Made by a program: the position numbers and the translations under genes. Shown one piece after another: positions 1 to 7,458 of a DNA stretch of 9,064 nt (the first letter of the stretch is position 1; every line of letters begins with the position of its first letter). Below the pieces are notes generated by a model. That model was not told where the DNA came from, ran no database searches, and saw nothing but the letters and a program-made list of their open reading frames with translations. The stretch spans positions 1 through 9,064 of the forward strand of contig CALMMI010000553.1 in NCBI GenBank assembly GCA_937868245.1, read 5' to 3'. The DNA comes from an uncultured Ignavibacteria bacterium. Its GTDB lineage: Bacteria > Bacteroidota > Ignavibacteria > Kapaibacteriales > UBA961.

Positions 1-3000
1 CACTGATTGGTATATCAATGATTGGATTTTTGGGAGCATCTGTTTCTATCGAAAGAATAGCCGTGTTCAGTCCGCTTACTCCCATTGAAGGCGTAAACTT
101 AATTATGTAGTCAACAAACTCATTCGTTTTTAAAACAGTTGGGGGTTGAGTTAAATTTGTGATTGTAAATGCAGCCGAGTTTGGACCTGTAATAACAGGT
201 TTGTTCTTGATTACCAAATCAGCCAACCCCAAACTTGTAAGCCGTACCGAATCAAGTTTCGTATCACACTGCGCAACCACTCCCATATCAATCGAAGAAG
301 CAGAAAGCATTACCTCCGATTGAACGCCTTTGCCGGCAAGCAAGATTGTAGCTGAATCACGGCAACCGCCATCTTGAAGCAGGGAAACTGCTGTCAACGT
401 GGCTGAGTCATCAGTCATCGCAGTTGGAGCATATTCGCATATAATCGTAACCTCTTGACCCGGAAGAATAATACCCGGGAGAGGAGGAGTAACCGAAACA
501 ATTCTAAATGGTGCAGGAAGTGGAGGGAAATCTTGTAATGATGCAGGTGCGCTTCCGTTATTTCTGAGAATGAGCGTTACCTGTTTTTTATCTCCTGCTT
601 TTACAGCCGAGAATTGTCCTGTTCCTATGAAATCTAGTTGTGTTTCAATGCCTTCTGCTTTTAGGATAAGGGTGTCAACATAATTACACTCATTGAGTGT
701 TGCTATTAATCTGGTTTCTATTTTTCCTCGTGAACGGGCTTTAAATCGTACTTTTATTAACTGGGAAAATCCAGCCTTGATAGTATCTGCTGCAATCGAA
801 TAGGAAAAGTTCGATTGATCCTGGAGCTTAATTTCGCTTACTGAAATCGGTAATGACGACCTGTTCAGTATCCATAAATTTGCTTCATTTTCCCGGTCAG
901 GAGATACACATATTTTACCAAAATCAAATGTATCTATAGGTGAACTTTTATCCGGATTTAAAAATGTGAGCGCAATTTCATCTCGATTTCCTGTGTAGCT
1001 TATTTTCCAAGGATTTTTCCCGACTTCTGTATCATTATTAATAAGGATGAGTGTATCATTCAATCTTCCGGTAGTAGTAGGTTTTGTAAATTTAACAATA
1101 AACTTTTCCGGTTTTCCTTTCAAAATAGTAAGCGGGAATGCAGATGGAGCTGGGGTGATAAGGGTAAACCCTTGATTGTTATAAAAAAATGAAGGAGGCT
1201 GAATGATAAGCGGGTTAATACCTTCGTTAACGACATCCAGAGTATCATAATAAATATCATCGGGGCATACCAACGTCCTGTTAAAATAACGGTCTCTACT
1301 ACTATTGATAATCGGTTCATTACCCAAACGTAGAATATTTGCTGCTGCTTGAGACATTACTAAAATGGGTTCGGCTGTGTAAGCCAAAACATCAGGATTT
1401 TGAACACGCTGCATAGCTACCATATAATATCTCATCTGGGGATAAGACGTAGTATTGGTTAGGTCTATAACTTTTGTGTATTTACCGCCTGTTGTGCCGA
1501 TAACACTGTCAATAATCTTCCATTCACCAAACTCAGGACGTAAAAAAATAAGAAAGGGCTGCCCATTCGAACTGATGGTGATAGATGCAAGCCGTTTAAT
1601 AATGGTAGTTGTATCCGTAGTAGGACCTTGATACTTTGACCCTGCAAACGAAGGTAATACAGGGGGTTGTATATCCAGTAGTGCATCATATCTGAAACGT
1701 CCAGAACCCCCAGCAGGATTTTGATTCCCGCCCGATACATTAATATTAGTGCAGTTTGTAATGTCGTATTTACTCATCAACATAATAGCACCACCGGAAC
1801 CTGAACCACCGTTATTATTAGTCTCACCCTTCCCTCCAGTTGCACCAATTGAATGGCATTGAAGACTTGAAATACTATATCCATAAAGAGAAATTGCACC
1901 ACCACCACCACCACCTTCACCACCACAATCATTAGGATTGGTGATACTTGCATTAGGATTGCCACCTGCGCCGCCAGATCCTCCTGCAAAAGGAACTAGG
2001 CAGCTGTTACCGACAATTTGTCCACCGGATTGACTTAAACTATTACTGTTTGCACCTGAGGTGAAATATCCACCACCACCACCATGCTGTTTATTTTGAT
2101 ACCCACTACCTCCACCATGACCACCAGGTGAATTGCAAATTTTACCAGAACCGCAATTCTCACCAGATGATCCAAATGGATGTCCGCTTCCACCTCCCGC
2201 TGCTTCATATGCTGGAGATGATAATCCTCCTAGCATCCCATTTAAACTTGTTCCATTTGCATCACTTCCTGAAGAAAGAATTGCAGTGCTAATGTAAGTA
2301 TCAAATGCTCCCGAATTGTTCATGCCCCCCTTCCCTCCTCCTGAATATCCATTGCCACCATTCTCTTTCGGTACCTCGAAATCACAAAATTGACCGCCAC
2401 CGCCTCCTCCTCCCGGTCCGCCATGCTGGTTGGTAGCATCAACAGATATTATAGTAGAACTGCCTCCTGAAATCTTCCCTTTGGTAAGAACAATAAACGG
2501 TAAATATCCTTGATTGCCGGGTGTCCATGGGTCACAATCTGCTGTTGAAACGGTGTATGTTTTATCTCCAAGTACCATTCTATCTACAAGCATGGCACCA
2601 CGTCTGGAGCGAATCCCCAATGACCCTTCACCTAAGACAGTTTCAGTACTTGCACTTTTATCTCCAAACGAATAAGGCTTAACAATGTAGAATGTATCAA
2701 CATTAGAATATTGACCGCTTGAAAACACACGAATAGGTATTCTGTATTCCTTTGGTAATAATTTCCAATCCTCAGTTGATGGTTCGATAACCGGTATCCG
2801 TACAAATATTTGTGTGGAAATCAGCCGTCCGTTCCAGCTAACGACTACAGGTCCTATTACTAGTTTATTTGTATCCAATGGATTAACGCATTCAACACGT
2901 ACTTTGTCGGTGGAGTTGTTCAGATAGAGTCCATCCGTTCCGAATGAACCGTTTGCATTGTTGGGTGCAATAATTTCGATATAGGTATTCATATTTGGAG

Positions 3001-3094
3001 TTCCTATATCGGGGATAATATAGGAAATAACGGGTTGGGCTGCCATGCTAATTGTGGTCATTAGGAAAGCGGCAAAAAGAAGGATATGATTCAT
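1..3094 (-). CDS. Large exported glycine-rich protein with tandem ASH/choice-of-anchor-D-like domains (partial, 3' end outside window)
   Basis: One uninterrupted reading frame runs from ATG at 3094 to the window edge (1031 codons, no stop), so the C-terminus is not visible. The start is supported by GGAG eight bases upstream (3103-3106) and by a signal peptide, MNHILLFAAFLMTTISMAA, with likely cleavage before Gln20. Residues 21-220 look like beta-sandwich. Residues 225-465 are glycine-rich (polyGly runs, GGxGG). Residues about 490-600 look fibronectin-like. From about 611 there are four repeats of roughly 100 residues (near 611-715, 720-815, 819-925, 930 on) with motifs such as FDFGKICV, VRFKAR and IIKFTPS, typical of ASPM/SPD-2/Hydin (ASH) or choice-of-anchor-D domains in Bacteroidota exoproteins. 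Such proteins usually end in a T9SS sorting domain; that is inference here. The role is unknown, probably a cell-surface or matrix structural protein. It is transcribed divergently from secA. Confidence 0.88.
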   Translation of the reverse strand, partial: MNHILLFAAFLMTTISMAAQPVISYIIPDIGTPNMNTYIEIIAPNNANGSFGTDGLYLNNSTDKVRVECVNPLDTNKLVIGPVVVSWNGRLISTQIFVRIPVIEPSTEDWKLLPKEYRIPIRVFSSGQYSNVDTFYIVKPYSFGDKSASTETVLGEGSLGIRSRRGAMLVDRMVLGDKTYTVSTADCDPWTPGNQGYLPFIVLTKGKISGGSSTIISVDATNQHGGPGGGGGGGQFCDFEVPKENGGNGYSGGGKGGMNNSGAFDTYISTAILSSGSDANGTSLNGMLGGLSSPAYEAAGGGSGHPFGSSGENCGSGKICNSPGGHGGGSGYQNKQHGGGGGYFTSGANSNSLSQSGGQIVGNSCLVPFAGGSGGAGGNPNASITNPNDCGGEGGGGGGAISLYGYSISSLQCHSIGATGGKGETNNNGGSGSGGAIMLMSKYDITNCTNINVSGGNQNPAGGSGRFRYDALLDIQPPVLPSFAGSKYQGPTTDTTTIIKRLASITISSNGQPFLIFLRPEFGEWKIIDSVIGTTGGKYTKVIDLTNTTSYPQMRYYMVAMQRVQNPDVLAYTAEPILVMSQAAANILRLGNEPIINSSRDRYFNRTLVCPDDIYYDTLDVVNEGINPLIIQPPSFFYNNQGFTLITPAPSAFPLTILKGKPEKFIVKFTKPTTTGRLNDTLILINNDTEVGKNPWKISYTGNRDEIALTFLNPDKSSPIDTFDFGKICVSPDRENEANLWILNRSSLPISVSEIKLQDQSNFSYSIAADTIKAGFSQLIKVRFKARSRGKIETRLIATLNECNYVDTLILKAEGIETQLDFIGTGQFSAVKAGDKKQVTLILRNNGSAPASLQDFPPLPAPFRIVSVTPPLPGIILPGQEVTIICEYAPTAMTDDSATLTAVSLLQDGGCRDSATILLAGKGVQSEVMLSASSIDMGVVAQCDTKLDSVRLTSLGLADLVIKNKPVITGPNSAAFTITNLTQPPTVLKTNEFVDYIIKFTPSMGVSGLNTAILSIETDAPKNPIIDIPIS
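1700..2422 (-). other. Glycine-rich domain of the large exoprotein (residues 225-465)
   Basis: This coding segment is dominated by GGT/GGA/GGC codons and differs sharply from the sequence on both sides. It starts with a run of Gly just after NQHGGPG and ends at GGSGRF. Near its end two units of about 26 residues align: GGAISLYGYSISSLQCHSIG then ATGG, and GGAIMLMSKYDITNCTNINV then SGG. The shared pattern is GGAI-x-L, a stretch with I-T/S, then I-x-(A/V)-x-GG. This resembles glycine-rich beta-helical or PGRS-like surface domains. The segment also holds seven cysteines, which is unusual for a polyglycine region. The fold is inferred from the pattern only. Confidence 0.7.
1898..1915 (-). repeat. 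(GGT)6 trinucleotide microsatellite inside the glycine-rich coding region
   Basis: Six identical GGT codons (residues 394-399) read as ACC repeats on the plus strand, followed on the plus strand by TTC and two more ACC units (1919-1924). A shorter (GGT)4 tract lies at 2072-2083. Unit length is three, so slippage would change glycine number without breaking the frame. Confidence 0.85.
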
Positions 3095-3102
3095 ACAGTT
3101 TG

Positions 3103-3106
3103 CTCC
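3103..3106 (-). promoter_or_regulatory. Ribosome binding site of the large exoprotein gene
   Basis: GGAG on the minus strand lies eight bases before the ATG at 3094. It decides the start, together with the signal peptide that follows immediately. Confidence 0.6.
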
Positions 3107-3126
3107 GGTGGATTTTACAACTTTGG

Positions 3127-3159
3127 CAAATCTACGACTATTAACAGGTATTATCCAAA
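3127..3159 (-). promoter_or_regulatory. Bacteroidetes-type promoter for the large exoprotein gene
   Basis: On the minus strand, TTTG (3159-3156) is followed after 21 bases by TAGATTTG (3134-3127). This is a full match to the -33/-7 pattern (TTTG, about 19-21 bases, TAnnTTTG) known for the Bacteroidetes primary sigma factor. Transcription would start near 3120 and give a leader of about 26 bases containing the GGAG site. Confidence 0.6.
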
Positions 3160-3216
3160 GTATTTATTGCTCTGGTTTTGCTACTGCTATTTGTTAACAT
3201 ACATTCGCATAATTAT

Positions 3217-3246
3217 CGGTGAATGAACCGGAATATTGATTCACCG
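3217..3246. repeat. Perfect 8-bp inverted repeat CGGTGAAT...ATTCACCG
   Basis: CGGTGAAT (3217-3224) and ATTCACCG (3239-3246) are exact inverses separated by 14 bases. The site lies upstream of the minus-strand promoter of the exoprotein gene and far upstream of secA. The dyad form suits a dimeric DNA-binding regulator; no regulator gene is present in the window. Confidence 0.45.
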
Positions 3247-3260
3247 GGTTGCACTGTGAA

Positions 3261-3284
3261 AAGTAATCTTTAAAAAAATTACTT
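3261..3284. repeat. AT-rich inverted repeat AAGTAAT...ATTACTT
   Basis: AAGTAAT (3261-3267) pairs with ATTACTT (3278-3284) across ten bases, with three further T-A pairs possible after one mismatch. No gene reads into it as a normal terminator would require, so an operator or chance AT-rich dyad is more likely. Confidence 0.3.
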
Positions 3285-3340
3285 GCGAAATAAATTAAAT
3301 AATATTCTTTAATTATGATAGATTACGCTGAATTGTGATA

Positions 3341-3388
3341 TATGTTTGTGCTTTGATTTTTTTTCATCAATAATTAGCAGTAATTTTG
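3341..3388 (+). promoter_or_regulatory. Candidate secA promoter elements (two TAnnTTTG boxes)
   Basis: TATGTTTG (3341-3348) and TAATTTTG (3381-3388) both fit the Bacteroidetes -7 consensus. Neither has a TTG at the ideal 19-21 base distance; a TTTG at 3352-3355 is 25 bases before the second box. Either would give a secA leader of about 100-145 bases that includes the hairpin at 3414-3451. Confidence 0.35.
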
Positions 3389-3413
3389 AAAAAATCATAC
3401 GTGAAGAAATACA

Positions 3414-3451
3414 ATTGCATTTTGCACGTCAAACTCCACGTAGAATGCAAT
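3414..3451 (+). promoter_or_regulatory. Hairpin in the likely 5' leader of secA
   Basis: ATTGCATT (3414-3421) and AATGCAAT (3444-3451) are exact inverses. The RNA stem can extend by four more pairs (two of them G-U) to C3425-G3440, leaving a loop of 14 bases. An alternative inner stem pairs the two ACGT copies (3426-3429, 3438-3441). It is not followed by a U-run, so it is not an obvious terminator, and it ends 47 bases before the secA ATG. A role in mRNA stability, translation or protein binding is inference. Confidence 0.4.
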
Positions 3452-3498
3452 GAATCATCAAATTACACACACTTTCGTTTAATAGTTATAGTTGAATT

Positions 3499-6400
3499 AT
3501 GATAAATCTCTTGAAAAAAATGTTCGGTACCAAGCACGACAAAGACGTAAAATTGCTCCGACCGATAGTAGATGAAATTAATGCCGAATTCGAAAAATTA
3601 TCCGGTCTGTCTGATGAAGAGCTTCGTGCCAAAACAGATGAATTTAAGCAGTTTATTATAGATCAAATTGCATCTCTCACTCAGGAAGAAGCCGACCTAC
3701 GACAAAAACTTCTTACAGAAGTACTAACACACGAAGAACACGAGGAAATCTACGCACGGCTTGCTCAAATTGAAAAAGAAGAATATACTGCAATTTCCGA
3801 AGCAACCGACGAACTTCTACCACAGGCGTTTGCCGTGGTAAAGGAAGTATGTCGCCGTCTTACCGAACGTAAATTTACATACGATGTTGTTGACCAGTCT
3901 CTAACTTGGGCAATGGTTCCGTATGATGTACAGCTTATCGGCGGAATTGTAATTCACCAAGGTAAAATTTCCGAAATGGCTACAGGAGAGGGTAAAACAC
4001 TTGTTGCTGTTGCACCTATGTATCTAAATGCACTAACAGGACGTGGGGTACACTTGGTAACTGTGAATGATTACCTTGCCCGACGTGACTGCGAATGGAT
4101 GAAACCTGTGTTCGATTTCCTAGGAATCAATGTGGGTGCGATTCAATCCCAGCAAACACCGGCTGAACGTAAAGAACTCTACTCGATGGATATTACCTAC
4201 GGAACAAACAACGAGTTTGGTTTCGATTATCTTCGCGATAACATGGTTACCGACGTTGAAGAAATGGTTCAACGACCGCATTTCTTTGCAATCGTGGATG
4301 AGGTTGACTCGGTATTGATTGACGAAGCAAGAACCCCGTTGATTATTTCTGGTGCTGTGGGGCATACTGCCGACCAACGATTCGACCAAATGAATCCACG
4401 TGTACGAAGAATCGTGGAAGCACAATCCAAATTGACCAATGCTATCATTTCCGATGCAGAAAAGCTCTTAAAATCTGATAAAAAAGAAGACAGGAATGCA
4501 GCAGGTGTTGCAATTCTTAGAACATTCCGAGGCACACCAAAACAAAAACGTTTGGCTAAAATCCTGCAAGAACCTGAATACCAGAAATTGATGCGCGAAA
4601 CAGAACTGGAATATTTGCGCGATCAAGGAACAAAAATGACGGAAATTGACGAGGAATTATACTACACAATTGATGAACGCAATCATCAGATTGATATTAC
4701 CGAAAAAGGACGTGAATTGCTTGCCGGTATCGGCGGAGATACAGAAATGTTCGTTATTCCGGATATTGCTGCTGAACTCAGCGTTATTGAAGGGGATAAG
4801 AATCTTGCAACTGATGAAGAACGCCAAAACCAAAAAGACGAAGCTATGCGGCTTTATTCCGAGCGTAGCGATACCATCCATACAATCTCGCAAATTTTGC
4901 GTGCATATTCACTCTATGAACGTGATGTAGAGTATGTGGTTGATGATGGTAAAATTAAGATTGTGGATGAATTTACCGGTCGTATTTTGGAAGGTCGCCG
5001 TTATTCCGACGGTTTGCACCAAGCTATCGAAACAAAGGAAGGCGTAACTGTTGAAAAAGATACCCAAACCCTTGCAACGGTAACTCTCCAAAACTACTTC
5101 CGTTTGTATAAAAAATTAGCGGGCATGACCGGAACTGCTGAAACAGAAGCAGCCGAGTTTGAAAAGATTTATAATTTGGATGTTGTGGTTATCCCAACAA
5201 ACAGAAATATTATCCGTAAGGATATGGATGATTATATCTACCGTACCAAACGCGAAAAATATAATGCCGTTGTAATCGAAGTTCAAAAACTTGTTACGGA
5301 AGGTCGTTCCGTACTTGTAGGGACAACGAACGTTGAAGTTTCGGAAATCCTAAGTAAGATGCTTCGCCGAGCTAATATTGCTCATAATGTGTTGAACGCA
5401 AAGCAGCATCAACGTGAAGCGGAAATTATTTCCCTTGCCGGAAAAAAAGGAACAGTAACAATTGCAACCAATATGGCTGGTCGGGGTACAGACATTAAAC
5501 TGGATACGGATGTCCGTGGAGCCGGAGGTTTGGCAATCGTGGGTACTGAGCGCCACGAAGCCCGCCGTATCGACCGTCAATTACGCGGACGTGCAGGTCG
5601 CCAGGGTGATCCCGGGTCTTCACAATTCTTTATTTCGTTGGAAGATGATTTGATGCGTTTGTTTGGTGGTGCAAGAATCTCCGGTGTTATGCAAAAGTTG
5701 AAAGTACCGGACGGTGAGCCAATCCAAGCCGGACTTATTACCAAATCGGTTGAGAATGCACAAAAGAAAGTGGAAGAAAACAATTTTGGTATCCGTAAGA
5801 GACTGCTTGAATACGATAACGTGATGAATCAACAGCGCGAAGCTATCTATACCCTCCGCCGTCAGGTTCTAAAAGGCGAGCGTATGAAGGGCGAATTGTT
5901 CAGCTATGTTGAAAACCTTGCGTATGAATGGTACGAAAACAACCATGCAGAAGGAAACTTGGAAGCTCTTAAGGATTCTGTAAGAACTACACTCCTATGC
6001 GAAGTTGACATAGATAAGAATCAGTTTAGAGATTTGAAAGCAGATGAATGTGTTGAATTAATTCTGGAAGCAGCAAAGGAATTCTATAACCGTAAGGAAG
6101 AAAAACTGGGTGTAGAATTTACAACTCATATCGAACGTGTAGCTTTGCTCCAAACTATTGATGAAAAATGGCGCGAGCATTTGGTTGTTATGGACGACCT
6201 TAAAGAAGGTATCCACCTCCGTGCGTATGGTCAAAAAGACCCGCTTTTGGAATATAAAGGTGAAGCAGTAAGAATTTTCCAACAATTGATTGGTGAAATC
6301 CAAAAGGAAGCTGTCAATTTTGCATTTAAGTTCTTCCCACAGTTCCAACAACCAGAAGAAAAACCAAAACAAAACAAACCGGCACAAAGTCAACGTAAAG

Positions 6401-6645
6401 TTGATAATGGAGGTTTGCCTCAGCTGACAAATGTAAATGTTACAAACTCTGCTTCGCTAAGATTCTCACGCCCTACGATTACTCCGGTTTATCATACAGG
6501 AGAAGAAGAGGAAGCTCATGCAAACGACAGCAAAACTGTTCATCGTGAAGAGCCTAAAATAGGGCGTAATGACTTGTGTTATTGTGGAAGTGGCAAAAAA
6601 TACAAGCAATGTCACGGGCGCACATCTGCTTCTGCAGCCGAATAA
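3499..6645 (+). CDS. secA: Preprotein translocase ATPase SecA
   Basis: SecA is the ATP-driven motor that pushes unfolded preproteins through SecYEG at the inner membrane. The 1048 residues contain the whole family layout. Walker A is ATGEGKT (161-167) and the Walker B/DEAD-like motif is DEVDSVLIDEAR (from 267). A preprotein cross-linking domain follows, then the second motor domain with NMAGRGTD (658-665) and the QLRGRAGRQGDPGSSQF region with its arginine fingers (about 694-708). The helical scaffold/IRA part includes EKWREHL and LRAYGQKDPL. A Gln/Pro/Lys-rich linker precedes the zinc-binding SEC-C tail, Cys1027, Cys1029, Cys1038 and His1039. It is longer than the E. coli protein (901 residues) because of insertions in the N-terminal helices and the cross-linking domain, as seen in Bacteroidota homologues. 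The start MINLLKKMFG is typical; no Shine-Dalgarno sequence is evident. Confidence 0.98.
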   Translation: MINLLKKMFGTKHDKDVKLLRPIVDEINAEFEKLSGLSDEELRAKTDEFKQFIIDQIASLTQEEADLRQKLLTEVLTHEEHEEIYARLAQIEKEEYTAISEATDELLPQAFAVVKEVCRRLTERKFTYDVVDQSLTWAMVPYDVQLIGGIVIHQGKISEMATGEGKTLVAVAPMYLNALTGRGVHLVTVNDYLARRDCEWMKPVFDFLGINVGAIQSQQTPAERKELYSMDITYGTNNEFGFDYLRDNMVTDVEEMVQRPHFFAIVDEVDSVLIDEARTPLIISGAVGHTADQRFDQMNPRVRRIVEAQSKLTNAIISDAEKLLKSDKKEDRNAAGVAILRTFRGTPKQKRLAKILQEPEYQKLMRETELEYLRDQGTKMTEIDEELYYTIDERNHQIDITEKGRELLAGIGGDTEMFVIPDIAAELSVIEGDKNLATDEERQNQKDEAMRLYSERSDTIHTISQILRAYSLYERDVEYVVDDGKIKIVDEFTGRILEGRRYSDGLHQAIETKEGVTVEKDTQTLATVTLQNYFRLYKKLAGMTGTAETEAAEFEKIYNLDVVVIPTNRNIIRKDMDDYIYRTKREKYNAVVIEVQKLVTEGRSVLVGTTNVEVSEILSKMLRRANIAHNVLNAKQHQREAEIISLAGKKGTVTIATNMAGRGTDIKLDTDVRGAGGLAIVGTERHEARRIDRQLRGRAGRQGDPGSSQFFISLEDDLMRLFGGARISGVMQKLKVPDGEPIQAGLITKSVENAQKKVEENNFGIRKRLLEYDNVMNQQREAIYTLRRQVLKGERMKGELFSYVENLAYEWYENNHAEGNLEALKDSVRTTLLCEVDIDKNQFRDLKADECVELILEAAKEFYNRKEEKLGVEFTTHIERVALLQTIDEKWREHLVVMDDLKEGIHLRAYGQKDPLLEYKGEAVRIFQQLIGEIQKEAVNFAFKFFPQFQQPEEKPKQNKPAQSQRKVDNGGLPQLTNVNVTNSASLRFSRPTITPVYHTGEEEEAHANDSKTVHREEPKIGRNDLCYCGSGKKYKQCHGRTSASAAE

Positions 6646-6665
6646 CTGGTTCTATAAAAAATTAC

Positions 6666-6696
6666 TTGTTTCAAACGGTTTAAGTTCTTATTTTTG
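6666..6696 (+). promoter_or_regulatory. Bacteroidetes-type promoter for the small T9SS cargo gene
   Basis: TTG (6666-6668) is followed after 20 bases by TATTTTTG (6689-6696), a full match to the TTG/TAnnTTTG arrangement. The predicted start near 6703 leaves a leader of about 35 bases with GGAG at 6727-6730. This suggests the gene can be transcribed separately from secA. No clear terminator is visible after secA, so read-through may also contribute. Confidence 0.55.
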
Positions 6697-6726
6697 TTCA
6701 AATATCATCATACAATCTAATGTTTT

Positions 6727-6730
6727 GGAG
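6727..6730 (+). promoter_or_regulatory. Ribosome binding site of the T9SS cargo gene
   Basis: GGAG ends seven bases before ATG 6738. It supports that ATG over the in-frame upstream ATG at 6720, which lies before this site. Confidence 0.65.
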
Positions 6731-6737
6731 TACATCA

Positions 6738-7436
6738 ATGAAAAAGATTTTTACAGCGACAGGTATAGTAGCTACAGTAATGCTGCTTATCGGATCGTTC
6801 CAGTTCGCTTCAGCGCAAAAATATAGTTTCACACCCTCCAATCATATAACAGCACCTTGGAAAACAGATGGAACTAAAACAGAATTCAATATGTTTATTA
6901 AAAATCTGACAGAAGGAAGTTTGGATTTATCTTGGAAGTATATTTCAAGTGACCTTCAAATTGGCTGGACTTATCAGATTTGCGATAATTTCAATTGTTA
7001 CTCCACATTTCCTGACGGAGCAAAATTTAAGTCGATAAAAAAAGGTGAATCTGCGTTTTTTATTTTCGATATTGATCCTGTAGAGGGTGCACCCGGTAAA
7101 GCAACCATCCTACTTGGAGTGTATGAAACATCAAACCCGTCACAAGTAGATACTGTCGGTTTTACAATTGAGCCTCCGTCTTCAGTTGAAGAACCTGCTT
7201 CTTACACAGCCGGAATTACTCCTAATCCTGCTACTGATATGATTACAGTTTCAGCTGAGGCTGCTCTTAATTCTTTGCAAGTGTTTTCTGCTGTAGGAAT
7301 GAAAGTTATGGAAATCACAAACACTAACAATACCGAAGTACAATTGAATGTACACGAATTGCCTGCAGGTGTATATTATATCAAAGCACGAGACATTTAC
7401 GGAAAAACAGTAGCAACCAAATTCCAGAAATTCTGA
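6738..7436 (+). CDS. Small secreted protein with T9SS type A C-terminal sorting domain
   Basis: The protein has 232 residues. A Sec signal peptide (MKKIFTATG, a hydrophobic stretch to about 23, then FASA with cleavage before Gln27) is followed by a domain of about 115 residues that I do not recognise. It is rich in beta-prone sequence, with Trp41, Trp66, Trp77 and a close cysteine pair, Cys82 and Cys87 in QICDNFNCY, which could form a disulfide. After a short linker (PPSSVEEP) comes a type A sorting domain (about 158-232): ITPNPATDMITV, LQVFSAVGMKVM, LNVHELPAGVYYIKARD and the end KFQKF. In Bacteroidota this tail directs export through the outer membrane by T9SS and is usually removed. The mature part looks like an Ig-like or lipid/ligand-binding sandwich, without evident catalytic motifs. 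The start at 6738 fits both the signal peptide and the GGAG upstream. Confidence 0.92.
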   Translation: MKKIFTATGIVATVMLLIGSFQFASAQKYSFTPSNHITAPWKTDGTKTEFNMFIKNLTEGSLDLSWKYISSDLQIGWTYQICDNFNCYSTFPDGAKFKSIKKGESAFFIFDIDPVEGAPGKATILLGVYETSNPSQVDTVGFTIEPPSSVEEPASYTAGITPNPATDMITVSAEAALNSLQVFSAVGMKVMEITNTNNTEVQLNVHELPAGVYYIKARDIYGKTVATKFQKF

Positions 7437-7458
7437 TCGGACACCATTAGGACTCCAA

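Larger units (their letters stand above)
3095..3498. other. Divergent intergenic control region between the exoprotein gene and secA
   Basis: These 404 bases contain no convincing gene. They are AT-rich and hold a clear minus-strand promoter at 3127-3159, two inverted repeats (3217-3246 and 3261-3284), two TAnnTTTG elements on the plus strand (3341-3348, 3381-3388) and a hairpin at 3414-3451. The longest ATG-started plus-strand frames examined are only 10-16 codons and show no recognisable feature. Confidence 0.75.

Noticed and set aside
1120..1989. Several short minus-strand frames (1120-1320, 1465-1740, 1777-1989)
   Set aside because: They are offset readings of the large exoprotein gene; the Val-rich one is just GGT repeats read one base out of frame.
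1898..2422. The repeated ACC/TCC-rich plus-strand sequence as a CRISPR or mobile repeat
   Set aside because: It is the codon repetition of polyglycine, with no spacers, terminal repeats or transposase.
3450..3482. A 10-codon upstream frame (MNHQITHTFV) just before secA, and a 16-codon one at 3223-3273
   Set aside because: Both are too short, lack a ribosome binding site and have no arrest-peptide features such as the proline-containing end of SecM.
4120..6393. Opposite-strand and out-of-frame open stretches inside secA
   Set aside because: secA is clearly coding through the entire span, and none of these has a signal peptide, motif or ribosome binding site.
6720..6737. Earlier ATG for the T9SS cargo protein
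   Set aside because: It would add six residues before a standard MKK signal peptide and lies upstream of the GGAG site.
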